From Acidobacteriaceae bacterium (GTDB lineage Bacteria; Acidobacteriota; Terriglobia; Terriglobales; Acidobacteriaceae): a stretch of DNA of 12,355 nucleotides. Below the pieces are notes generated by a model. That model worked only from the letters and a program-made list of their open reading frames with translations, was not told the origin of the DNA and searched no databases. Of this stretch, positions 1 to 5,636 are shown one piece after another. Position 1 is the first letter of the stretch. Every line of letters starts with the position of its first letter. The stretch lies in assembly GCA_030044455.1 (NCBI GenBank), contig JASHVU010000137.1, positions 1 to 12,355 on the forward strand. Reading direction: 5' to 3'. The position numbers and the translations under genes were made by a program.

Positions 1-55
1 TAGACAGGGGTCAGAGATCTGAGATCAATCGCCTTCCCGGGCTGGTGGTAGTTTG

Positions 56-256
56 ATGGCGAACATTGAGCAAAATCAGTTTGATACCGCGTTGCTGAGC
101 CGGCTGTCGTGTCCCGCCTGTCACTGCCAACTGCGGCTCGGCCACGAAGACCTTGGCTGCACGAGATGCGGACGCGCTTACCCAATCATCGATGGCATTC
201 CCGTGTTGATCGCCGAGCGGGCAACGCGCACGCCATCTGGCAACCAAAAAAACTGA
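56..256 (+). CDS. Trm112-like zinc-ribbon small protein
   Basis: A 66-residue protein with two CxxC pairs, CPAC at residues 19-22 and CTRC at 35-38, followed by the hydrophobic tail YPIIDGIPVLI (42-52). That layout is typical of the bacterial Trm112/UPF0434 (YcaR-like) family. Family members are small zinc-binding proteins, and in eukaryotes and archaea Trm112 activates SAM-dependent methyltransferases. The bacterial role is poorly defined, so a methyltransferase-partner function is inference. I chose the ATG at 56 because a GGTGG stretch lies about 7 nt upstream; a TTG directly before it (53) would add only one residue. No partner gene is visible on the left. The cupin gene 124 nt downstream has its own ribosome binding site and may or may not share a transcript. 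Confidence 0.85.
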   Translation: MANIEQNQFDTALLSRLSCPACHCQLRLGHEDLGCTRCGRAYPIIDGIPVLIAERATRTPSGNQKN

Positions 257-263
257 AAACTTC

Positions 264-278
264 TTCGCGAATCGCGAA
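264..278. other. Short perfect hairpin between the Trm112-like and cupin genes
   Basis: TTCGCG and CGCGAA are separated by AAT, giving a 6-bp stem just after the stop codon of the Trm112-like gene. No T-tract follows on the plus strand, so it is not a convincing intrinsic terminator. It could be an mRNA 3'-end stabiliser or have no function. Confidence 0.3.
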
Positions 279-380
279 TGTACCGATGAAACCAGGGTTC
301 CGGACTGCTTCCGATCGTGCAGCCGAATCTGTGGGAATCGGACGGCGAAGCACGGGAATCCAATCCACTGGAGAACGTCG

Positions 381-758
381 ATGAGGGCGATGCGGAAAGA
401 AGAACTTCCTTTTGCAGGCAGTTCCTATCAATTTGCCGGAGTTGATCAAGGGAATGTTGGGGTATCGTTTTTTCTCGTGGAAGCCAAGCCGGGGCGTGGC
501 GCGCCTTTGCATCGGCACACCTACGACGAAGTCCTCCTGGTGCAAGAGGGGCATGGGCGCGTGGTGGTTGGCGAGGAGACGCGGGAGACGGGCGCCGGAG
601 ATATTGTGGTAGTAAAGGCCGGCACGCCGCATGGGTTCGTCAATATCGGCGCCAGCGTGCTGAAACAGGTGGACATTCACGTCAGTCCGGTGTTCAGGCA
701 AGAGAACCTTCCGCCGACAGAGGTGTCGCTGCGTGCCGGGCTGCCGGTGCCACAATAA
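381..758 (+). CDS. Single-domain cupin protein
   Basis: A 125-residue protein with both cupin motifs. Motif 1 is GAPLHRHTYDE (40-50), with probable metal ligands His44, His46 and Glu50. Motif 2 is GDIVVVKAGTPHGFVN (73-88), with His84 as the fourth ligand. It is a small cytoplasmic beta-barrel protein that probably binds one divalent metal. Such stand-alone cupins include isomerases, dioxygenases and sugar or ligand sensors, and the sequence does not decide which. The ATG at 381 has GGAGA at 370-374 as ribosome binding site with 6-nt spacing. A second in-frame ATG three codons later is less well placed. The gene ends 12 bases before the stop codon of the convergent small membrane-protein gene. 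Confidence 0.85.
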   Translation: MRAMRKEELPFAGSSYQFAGVDQGNVGVSFFLVEAKPGRGAPLHRHTYDEVLLVQEGHGRVVVGEETRETGAGDIVVVKAGTPHGFVNIGASVLKQVDIHVSPVFRQENLPPTEVSLRAGLPVPQ

Positions 759-770
759 AACAGTTCGAAC

Positions 771-935
771 CTATCGGCGGCGATAGAACGGCAGCACAAT
801 CAGTCCGGCGATGATGGTGGCCGCGATCATCGCGAATGCGATCAGCGAGTAGATCAGGACGAGACTCGGACCCCGCGATGGGGAACCCTCATTGGGCTCC
901 TGCTTCGACTCCGGTTTTTGCTCCTGATCACTCAT
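771..935 (-). CDS. 54-residue single-helix membrane protein, hypothetical
   Basis: An ORF below the usual length cut-off reads MSDQEQKPESKQEPNEG, then residues to about 23 rich in Glu, Gln, Lys, Ser and Pro, then one strongly hydrophobic stretch at about 24-50, ending in YRRR. This is a soluble acidic N-terminus, one transmembrane helix, and a positive tail. By the positive-inside rule the C-terminus would be cytoplasmic. The gene follows the permease stop codon by 24 nt on the same strand, so it is probably the last gene of that transcript, perhaps a small subunit or stabiliser of the permease (inference). I saw no classical ribosome binding site. The upstream bases are a 16-nt repeat that could deliver ribosomes by coupling. 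I recognise no family. Confidence 0.65.
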   Translation of the reverse strand: MSDQEQKPESKQEPNEGSPSRGPSLVLIYSLIAFAMIAATIIAGLIVLPFYRRR

Positions 936-975
936 CGCTCAGGTCACTCATACTCCACATCACTCATATTTCAGA
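928..975 (-). repeat. Three-copy 16-nt degenerate tandem repeat at a gene junction
   Basis: TCACTCAT (ATGAGTGA on the coding strand) occurs at 928-935, 944-951 and 960-967, exactly 16 nt apart. Bases 13-14 of each 16-mer are also identical in all three. The first copy read on the minus strand contains the permease stop codon and the last contains the start codon of the 54-residue gene. Because 16 is not a multiple of three, each copy places its ATG and TGA in a different frame. Confidence 0.75.
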
Positions 976-2237
976 GCGTCCACTGGATCCATTTGTGCAG
1001 CGCGTGTGGCGGGCACGGTGCCGAAGACGACTCCCACGAGCGTGGCCGCAGTGAGCGCGATTAACACCGACAGCCACGAAAACGGCAGCTTGTAGTCGGT
1101 GAAAAATCGGATGGAGAGCGGCACGGCAAGCCCCACAATCGTGCCGACGACTCCTCCGGTGAGCGAGATAATGACGGCTTCGGCGAGGAATTGCAGCTTG
1201 ATCTCGCGATAGGTTGCGCCCATCGCTTTGCGGATGCCGATTTCGCGAATGCGGGCGCGGACGTTGGCCAGCATGATGTTCATAATGCCAACGCCGCCAA
1301 CGGCAAGAGTGACAGCCGCCACCAGCACCAGCACGGCAGTGAGTGCGTCGGCAATTTCGCCGGCGATGGTGAGCATCTGTTGGAGCGTTTGCGTGTTGTA
1401 AACGGAGTTGGGCCGGTGACGCGAATGAATGATTTCCTTGATTCGTGTCTCGGCTTCGGTAACCTCGTCCATGCTGCGCATGGAAAAGTAAATCTGGCGC
1501 AGATTCTCAGTTCCGGTGAAGTACTTTGCCACCGAATATGGAATCAGGATGGTCCGGTTGGCGATCTCCGACTCGCCGAAGTCGTCAACAGCTTCTTTAA
1601 AAACCCCAATGACGGTGAAAGGAATGCCCTCGATCTCAAAGGTCTGGCCCACGGCTTCTTCATCGCTGCCGTAGCGCGCGCGGGCAAAGGCCTGGGTGAC
1701 TACGGCGCACTTGATGTGGGCGGAGTCGTCCGACTCGTCGAAGAACCGTCCGTTGGGGACAATCAGGTTGCGGACATTCTGATAATCCGGACTGACGCCA
1801 AGGATCAGAGTGTCCTTAGCCGAGCCCGCACCATAGCTGATGGGCTCGTGCATATCGAGCACCGGCGACGAATACATGACACCCGGGACCTGCTCATCGA
1901 TAGTCCTTTCGTCATCGCGGGTGAGGTAGTCGTTGTAAAGAACGCGCTCTGCCGCTGTAGTTCCGCCTCCGGCATACTCCAGTTCAACTGAGTTGGTTTC
2001 GATCTTCTGCAGTTCATTGAGGATGTAGTTTTTCCCCGTCAGCCCAATGGTTACCACCAGGATGACCGACGCGGTTCCTATGACCATGCCGAGTGCGGTA
2101 AGAGCAAAACGTGTCTTGCTCGCCCTGAAGCTGTCAAAGGCCAGCTTGAGTATCTCGCTCAGCAGCATCGTCTGGCGCGCACTCAGCAAAGTCTGTTCAA
2201 AGGAGCGATGCCGGGCATGTTCAATGGTCGGATTCAT
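960..2237 (-). CDS. MacB-type ABC transporter permease
   Basis: A 425-residue inner-membrane protein with the MacB/FtsX permease layout. A cytoplasmic N-terminus leads to TM1 (about 44-66), a large periplasmic domain (about 67-296), then TM2 (297-325), TM3 (352-374) and TM4 (388-409). The family signature GGVGIMN...RIREIGIRKAMGAT covers 314-342. MacB/LolC-type permeases do not move substrate through a channel but transmit ATP-driven force to periplasmic partners for export of lipoproteins, antibiotics or peptides. No ATPase domain is fused and no ATPase or MacA-like gene is visible, so its partner lies elsewhere. The first ATG (2237) gives 23 residues before Met24 (ATG at 2168), which begins the usual conserved start. 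Neither has a strong ribosome binding site, so the start is uncertain. Confidence 0.9.
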   Translation of the reverse strand: MNPTIEHARHRSFEQTLLSARQTMLLSEILKLAFDSFRASKTRFALTALGMVIGTASVILVVTIGLTGKNYILNELQKIETNSVELEYAGGGTTAAERVLYNDYLTRDDERTIDEQVPGVMYSSPVLDMHEPISYGAGSAKDTLILGVSPDYQNVRNLIVPNGRFFDESDDSAHIKCAVVTQAFARARYGSDEEAVGQTFEIEGIPFTVIGVFKEAVDDFGESEIANRTILIPYSVAKYFTGTENLRQIYFSMRSMDEVTEAETRIKEIIHSRHRPNSVYNTQTLQQMLTIAGEIADALTAVLVLVAAVTLAVGGVGIMNIMLANVRARIREIGIRKAMGATYREIKLQFLAEAVIISLTGGVVGTIVGLAVPLSIRFFTDYKLPFSWLSVLIALTAATLVGVVFGTVPATRAAQMDPVDALKYE

Positions 2238-2469
2238 AGCCTGTTGTTATCCAAGATGCAGGGGAGCCCCGCCGGGCTTCGCGGATCCTGGTACGGGATT
2301 TGGAATGTGCGGCGCCAAGCCCCTTCTTAGATTACGCGCCCGAGGGTGCAACAAGGAAACTGGCCGCTTAAGCCGTTGCTCGTCGATAACGCCGGTCTCC
2401 AGACCAGCTGGAGTGTGGGCGTCCTCGCCGGTACTTTTGATGTATCGCCTGATCGCGTCCGCCACGCTT
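2238..2469. other. Gap between exported-protein gene and permease
   Basis: This 232-nt stretch contains a 6-bp hairpin (CTCCAG, loop ACCAG, CTGGAG; 2397-2413). A minus-strand open frame (2504-2247) could start at a GTG near 2465 behind GAGG, but its residue composition is arginine/proline-rich and resembles nothing I know. I found no convincing promoter for the permease here, though transcription could read through from rsmA. Confidence 0.4.
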
Positions 2470-2823
2470 CTACCTCTTCCCGGACCCCTTGTTCGTGGCT
2501 TCATTTGCCGGGCACTTGATCGAATCCTTACGCGACCACTCGGTTACGTTTACTGGTGTGCCCTGCGTGCACATGGTGGGACCCTCATGTGGAACGCCGG
2601 TGAACTCGACGCCTTCGTCCACCTGCGGGCGCGCGCCACTGATCAGCAGGTTGTAGAGGGTGCCTGAGCTTGAGTCTCTGACCACCAGGCACCCGGCCTG
2701 GATACCGCTGGCGACGCAGCCCTGCCCATGGACAGGCACGGGAACGGTTTTGGGAGCGGGCTTTTGCGCGAGCGCGAATGCGGCCGATGCGAGGCAGACG
2801 GCTGCGACGTGAATTCGAATCAT
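2470..2823 (-). CDS. Small exported protein with four cysteines, unrecognised
   Basis: A 117-residue protein with a clear signal peptide: MIRIHVAAVCLASAAFALA, then Gln20, with an ALA cleavage site. The mature part has Cys36, Cys45, Cys85 and Cys104, which could form two disulfides in the periplasm. Its short strands and glycines (GCVASGIQAGCLVVRD, GTLYNL, GVEFTG) suggest a small beta-barrel, possibly OB-like. I cannot name the family with confidence; similar small exported proteins occur in acidobacteria as far as I recall. The ATG at 2821-2823 overlaps the rsmA TGA by the ATGA arrangement. Its ribosome binding site AAGGAG lies inside the last codons of rsmA, 7 nt upstream. This decides the start over the longer frame beginning at 2871 and argues for translational coupling. 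Function unknown. Confidence 0.8.
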   Translation of the reverse strand: MIRIHVAAVCLASAAFALAQKPAPKTVPVPVHGQGCVASGIQAGCLVVRDSSSGTLYNLLISGARPQVDEGVEFTGVPHEGPTMCTQGTPVNVTEWSRKDSIKCPANEATNKGSGKR

Positions 2824-3635
2824 GATGATTCTCCTTTCTTGCCGGCGAGCTCTGCTGAGAGGGTCCGCCAAACGGCGGCCAGTAATTCGATCGAGAGCGA
2901 CTCGGCCCGGGCTTGGGCATCGATTCCGGCCTGGCGCATGGCGAGTGCCGGTGCAGGCGCCACTCCCGCAGCGCGAAGATTGTTGGCAAGCGTCTTGCGT
3001 TTTTGCGCGAAGGCCCGGCCAACGAATCGAAGAAAACCGGACTCTTCAACGCCGAGCTCTTGGAACCGCGGCGCAAACCGCCAACGCAAGACCGTGGAGT
3101 GCACCTGCGGCGGCGGCGTGAAGGCTTCCGGTGGCAGCGTGAACAGCGGCTCGACCGGTCCATGCGCCTGCACCAGCACGCTGAGCAGACCGTAGTCGCG
3201 TGAACCCGGCGAGGCCGTCACGCGGTCGCCAACTTCGCGCTGCACCATCAGCACTGCCGTGTCCAGCGAAGCGTGGCTGGCGGCAAGTTTGCGAAGGATG
3301 GGCGAGGTGATGTAGTAAGGCAGGTTACCGGCCACACGCAGCCTGGCGCCGGCTTGCGCGCGAGCAGCGGCAAAATCGAATTCCAGCACGTCCTGCTCAA
3401 CGATTGAAACCCGCTCGGACGGGAATTGAGATCGGAGCGGCGCGGCCAGCTCGCGGTCGAATTCAACCGCAACCACATGTGCGGCCTTGGCTGCCAGCGC
3501 ACCGGTGATCGCTCCACGTCCCGGGCCGATCTCGACCACGGTATGCCCGTCGAGATCGCCGAGCGCGGTCACAATCCGCCCAACGGCACGGCTGTCGCGG
3601 AGGAAGTTCTGTCCGAGCTTTGAGCGGGTGGGCAT
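2820..3635 (-). CDS. rsmA: 16S rRNA (adenine1518-N6/adenine1519-N6)-dimethyltransferase
   Basis: A 271-residue protein of normal length for RsmA/KsgA. It dimethylates two adjacent adenines in the 3' terminal hairpin of 16S rRNA using S-adenosylmethionine, late in small-subunit assembly. Visible motifs are GQNFL (8-12), the SAM-binding loop EIGPGRGAIT (35-44), the acidic end of strand 2 VEFD (57-60), QDVLEFD (81-87), the catalytic NLPYYI (104-109), and FTPPPQV (172-178). The ATG at 3635 matches the usual RsmA N-terminus, though no strong ribosome binding site precedes it. It is divergent from the helical exported protein gene, with 44 nt between the two starts, so their promoters must lie within or overlap that spacer. 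The stop overlaps the start of the downstream exported-protein gene. Confidence 0.97.
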   Translation of the reverse strand: MPTRSKLGQNFLRDSRAVGRIVTALGDLDGHTVVEIGPGRGAITGALAAKAAHVVAVEFDRELAAPLRSQFPSERVSIVEQDVLEFDFAAARAQAGARLRVAGNLPYYITSPILRKLAASHASLDTAVLMVQREVGDRVTASPGSRDYGLLSVLVQAHGPVEPLFTLPPEAFTPPPQVHSTVLRWRFAPRFQELGVEESGFLRFVGRAFAQKRKTLANNLRAAGVAPAPALAMRQAGIDAQARAESLSIELLAAVWRTLSAELAGKKGESS

Positions 3636-3679
3636 CGGCTGCTACGATGGTAGACCACTGTCGCACTCGCCGCATTCGG

Positions 3680-4465
3680 ATGGTAAACCGTCGCGCACTT
3701 TCGATTGGCGTGATGGCCCTCGTAGCCGGCCAGCTTTGCCGGGGACAGGCGGGACTCATCACGCCACAACTTCTGCAGGATCTGAAGTCCGACCAATGGC
3801 AGGTGCGCCGTGATGCGTTCGAGCAACTCGCGGCGGTGAAGGATGGCGTGCGTCAACCCCGCATTCAGGCATTGCTCATTCAGTTGCGTGAACGGGAAAA
3901 CCAGGAGTCGGAGAAAGGGTCTCCGGACCTCAACGAGGATGACAACTATCTGGCGTACGATGAGCAGCTGACGCCGCTGGTCGAAGAGATTGCCGAGACC
4001 ACAGAAAATCCCCGGGCCTGGAAAGCGCTTGTCTATATGCCATACAGCGGCGACTCCGTGTACGGAAACTGGATCGCCGCGCACCGGCAATGCCTGCCGT
4101 TTCTGCTCGAGCAGGTCCACAGCAAGTACTCGCCGCGGCGAATGTACTCGGTCTATGTGATTGCTTCGATGCTGGCCAAGGCGAAGGCTACGAATCCGTT
4201 TCCCCCAGAGCAATACAGGTCGCTCAAGGCCACGATTCGCCATTTGGGGCTGAACGATATCGACCCGGTTGCCTTCTCGGCGGCAGAGGGGCTGGCTCTG
4301 ACCCACGACCCAGGAGACGCAGGGGTCGTTGACCGCATCAGCACAAGACTCTCGGATCCAGGCGCGAGGAAGATAATCGCCAAGGTCGCGCAGCAGATCC
4401 GTGACGCCAACAACAGCCAGCCCAGTCAACCCCACACGCCAGACGGCGCCGGGTCAAAGAACTGA
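3680..4465 (+). CDS. Exported alpha-helical protein with HEAT-like segments
   Basis: A 261-residue protein. The open frame extends back to 3620, overlapping rsmA, but the ATG at 3680 gives a proper signal peptide (MVNRRALSIGVMALVAGQ, probable cleavage after about Ala24), so I place the start there. The mature part is mostly helix: LLQDLKSDQWQVRRDAFEQL (31-50) has the look of a HEAT repeat, and later segments (153-168, 198-242) continue the helical pattern. The C-terminal 20 residues are polar and low-complexity. HEAT-like folds usually bind proteins, so a periplasmic scaffold role is possible but not shown. I do not recognise a named family. An intrinsic terminator overlaps its stop codon, marking this as the end of the transcript. 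Confidence 0.75.
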   Translation: MVNRRALSIGVMALVAGQLCRGQAGLITPQLLQDLKSDQWQVRRDAFEQLAAVKDGVRQPRIQALLIQLRERENQESEKGSPDLNEDDNYLAYDEQLTPLVEEIAETTENPRAWKALVYMPYSGDSVYGNWIAAHRQCLPFLLEQVHSKYSPRRMYSVYVIASMLAKAKATNPFPPEQYRSLKATIRHLGLNDIDPVAFSAAEGLALTHDPGDAGVVDRISTRLSDPGARKIIAKVAQQIRDANNSQPSQPHTPDGAGSKN

Positions 4466-4480
4466 ACCGGAGTTTTTATT
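4449..4480 (+). terminator. Intrinsic terminator overlapping a stop codon
   Basis: CCGGGTCA (4449-4456) and TGAACCGG (4463-4470) pair over 7 of 8 positions around a 6-nt loop, followed by AG and then TTTTTATT (4473-4480). The TGA stop of the helical exported protein (4463-4465) is in the 3' arm. It separates this gene from the cysH leader transcript. Confidence 0.7.
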
Positions 4481-4508
4481 CGGGCTCGGCGAACAGTGAG
4501 GCATTTAA

Positions 4509-4543
4509 GCACATTTGTGCATCCGCCGGCATTCTGGTAGCAT
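4509..4543 (+). promoter_or_regulatory. Candidate sigma-70-type promoter with overlapping palindrome
   Basis: TTGTGC (4515-4520), a 17-nt spacer and TAGCAT (4538-4543) with an upstream TGG resembling an extended -10. The predicted start of transcription is about 4550-4553, at or within 3 nt of the upstream ORF's ATG. The palindrome GCACA-TT-TGTGC (4509-4520) covers the -35 and could be an operator. Matches to consensus are 3/6 and 4/6, so this is a candidate only. Confidence 0.45.
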
Positions 4544-4552
4544 CTACTCAAC

Positions 4553-4621
4553 ATGGTTAGCGCTTTTGAGTCCCGCTCTTGTTGTCGCCTGTCGAACATC
4601 TTCGACGGGTGCGCGCGCTAG
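4553..4621 (+). CDS. Cysteine-codon leader peptide upstream of cysH (putative)
   Basis: A 22-codon ORF reads MVSAFESRSCCRLSNIFDGC-AR. Cys10 and Cys11 are adjacent (TGT TGT, 4580-4585) and Cys20 is near the end (4610-4612). Three cysteines in 22 residues, including a tandem pair, is unusual for random high-GC sequence. The gene downstream makes cysteine precursors, which is the classical arrangement of an attenuator leader. No ribosome binding site precedes the ATG, which fits a leaderless transcript starting at about 4550-4553. Cysteine-containing leaderless ORFs upstream of sulfur genes are known in mycobacteria. Extension to acidobacteria is my inference. Whether it is translated cannot be seen from the sequence. 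Confidence 0.5.
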   Translation: MVSAFESRSCCRLSNIFDGCAR

Positions 4622-4680
4622 TCTCTGATCCCACAAGCAAAATCGATCAAAGAAGACACCCGTAGCTGAACAGCCGGGTG
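4591..4680 (+). promoter_or_regulatory. Mutually exclusive RNA pairings (attenuator-like)
   Basis: Three stems compete. Stem A is GTCGAA (4591-4596) with TTCGAC (4601-4606). Stem B is ACGGGTG (4605-4611) with CACCCGT (4657-4663), a perfect 7 bp. Stem C is CACCCG (4657-4662) with CGGGTG (4675-4680), extended by GCT/AGC across a 2-nt bulge. B and C use the same bases and so exclude each other. A ribosome halted at Cys10-Cys11 would leave 4605-4611 free (favouring B), while one at the stop codon would cover it (favouring C). No U-tract follows stem C, so any termination would have to be Rho-dependent. Confidence 0.4.
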
Positions 4681-4927
4681 AGCCTTCGTGTTGTCGCCGG
4701 CACTCAGCGAATCCCCTTGAAAATGAGGTGCCGATGGCGGCCGCAGGTACTGAGATTCGCGATTCAAACTTCACTTCAACATTGCCCTCTCAGGAGCGGT
4801 TGAGATCTCTGCGCCTCCTTGTCGTCCGCAGAAAATCAGGCGTCGGGACTCCCCATTCTGACCAACCTTGTCATCGGCAACTGCAGCGCACGAGAGTCTT
4901 TATTTCCTCTGTAAAGGCGAGTCTTTC

Positions 4928-5635
4928 ATGAGCATTGTTGAGATTATTTCCGACGTAAGTGTAAAGCTCGATGCCGCACGCGAGAAGTTGCTGCGGACTC
5001 TCACCGGAAAGGGCGACGTGTGCCTCACATGCAGCTTCCAGGCCGAGGGTGTTCTGCTTGCCAAACTCGCAAGTGCGATTGATCCCTCGATTCCGGTTCT
5101 GTTTCTCGACACCGGCTATCACTTTGCTGAGACCTATGCCTATCGCGATCGCATCGCGCGCGAGTGGGGGCTGAATCTGATCAACCTGCTGCCGGCCAAG
5201 TCCGTTGCCGAGCAAGAAGCAGAATTTGGTAAACTGCACGAGTTTGCGCCGGACCGCTGCTGCGCAATGCGCAAGGTGGAACCGCTCTTCAAGGCCATGG
5301 CCGAGTATCGCGTCTGGCTCACCGGTCTGCGCCGCGAACAGGCAAAGAGCCGCGTTTCGCTGGAAGAATCGTCGATGTTTGCACTGCCCGGCGGCAAGCA
5401 GGTGCTCAAGGTGGCGCCGCTGGTATCGTGGACCACTCGCGACGTGTGGTACGCATGCGAAGAGCTTGGAATTCCGCTGTTACCGCTGTACGCGCGCGGC
5501 TATACCTCGATTGGCTGCGAGCCCTGCACCACGCTGCCGCTCGACCCCGACGATCTGCGCTCAGGACGCTGGGCCGGCCGCAAGACAGAGTGCGGAATTC
5601 ACATTCAGACGATTGAACCCGCTCCGGCAAACTGA
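4928..5635 (+). CDS. cysH: Assimilatory adenylyl-sulfate/PAPS reductase with [4Fe-4S] cluster
   Basis: A 235-residue cytoplasmic enzyme that reduces activated sulfate (APS, perhaps also PAPS) to sulfite, using a thiol reductant such as thioredoxin, for cysteine synthesis. Visible motifs are SFQAE (36-40), LDTGYHF (60-66), CC at 111-112 followed by RKVEPL, CEPC (197-200), and the catalytic ECGIH (221-225, Cys222). The CC plus CxxC set binds the [4Fe-4S] cluster found in APS-specific reductases and absent from the enterobacterial PAPS type. The ATG at 4928 with AAAGGCGA about 8 nt upstream is preferred over the longer frame from a TTG at 4868. No other sulfate-assimilation gene is adjacent. The stop is one base from the stop of the convergent membrane-protein gene. 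Regulation is probably through the long leader. Confidence 0.95.
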   Translation: MSIVEIISDVSVKLDAAREKLLRTLTGKGDVCLTCSFQAEGVLLAKLASAIDPSIPVLFLDTGYHFAETYAYRDRIAREWGLNLINLLPAKSVAEQEAEFGKLHEFAPDRCCAMRKVEPLFKAMAEYRVWLTGLRREQAKSRVSLEESSMFALPGGKQVLKVAPLVSWTTRDVWYACEELGIPLLPLYARGYTSIGCEPCTTLPLDPDDLRSGRWAGRKTECGIHIQTIEPAPAN

Positions 5636-5636
5636 A

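Larger units (their letters stand above)
4466..4927 (+). promoter_or_regulatory. cysH leader region
   Basis: This 462-nt stretch between the helical exported protein and cysH holds, in order, the tail of the terminator, a candidate promoter (4515-4543), the cysteine-containing upstream ORF (4553-4621), alternative RNA hairpins (4591-4680), a second bulged hairpin (CGGCAC 4698-4703 with GTGCCG 4728-4733), and about 190 nt with no feature I can name. Near the cysH start the 8-mer GAGTCTTT occurs twice (4894-4901 and 4919-4926), flanking the AAAGGCGA ribosome binding site. I see no SAM riboswitch consensus. Confidence 0.6.

Noticed and set aside
1191..1991. 266-codon plus-strand ORF inside the permease gene
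   Set aside because: It is antisense to a clearly recognised MacB-type protein, and its translation is rich in His, Asp and Asn with no domain. It is a codon-bias shadow.
2247..2504. Minus-strand ORF before the permease, with a possible GTG start behind GAGG
   Set aside because: The start context is tolerable, but the Arg/Pro-rich translation has no known pattern and covers a hairpin. It is left as unsupported.
3569..4435. 288-codon minus-strand ORF over the helical exported protein
   Set aside because: It overlaps the rsmA start and is antisense to a gene with a signal peptide and terminator. Its composition looks random.
4622..4927. SAM-type riboswitch upstream of cysH
   Set aside because: I looked for the conserved cores and multi-helix junction and did not see them. 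The leader ORF explains the region better.
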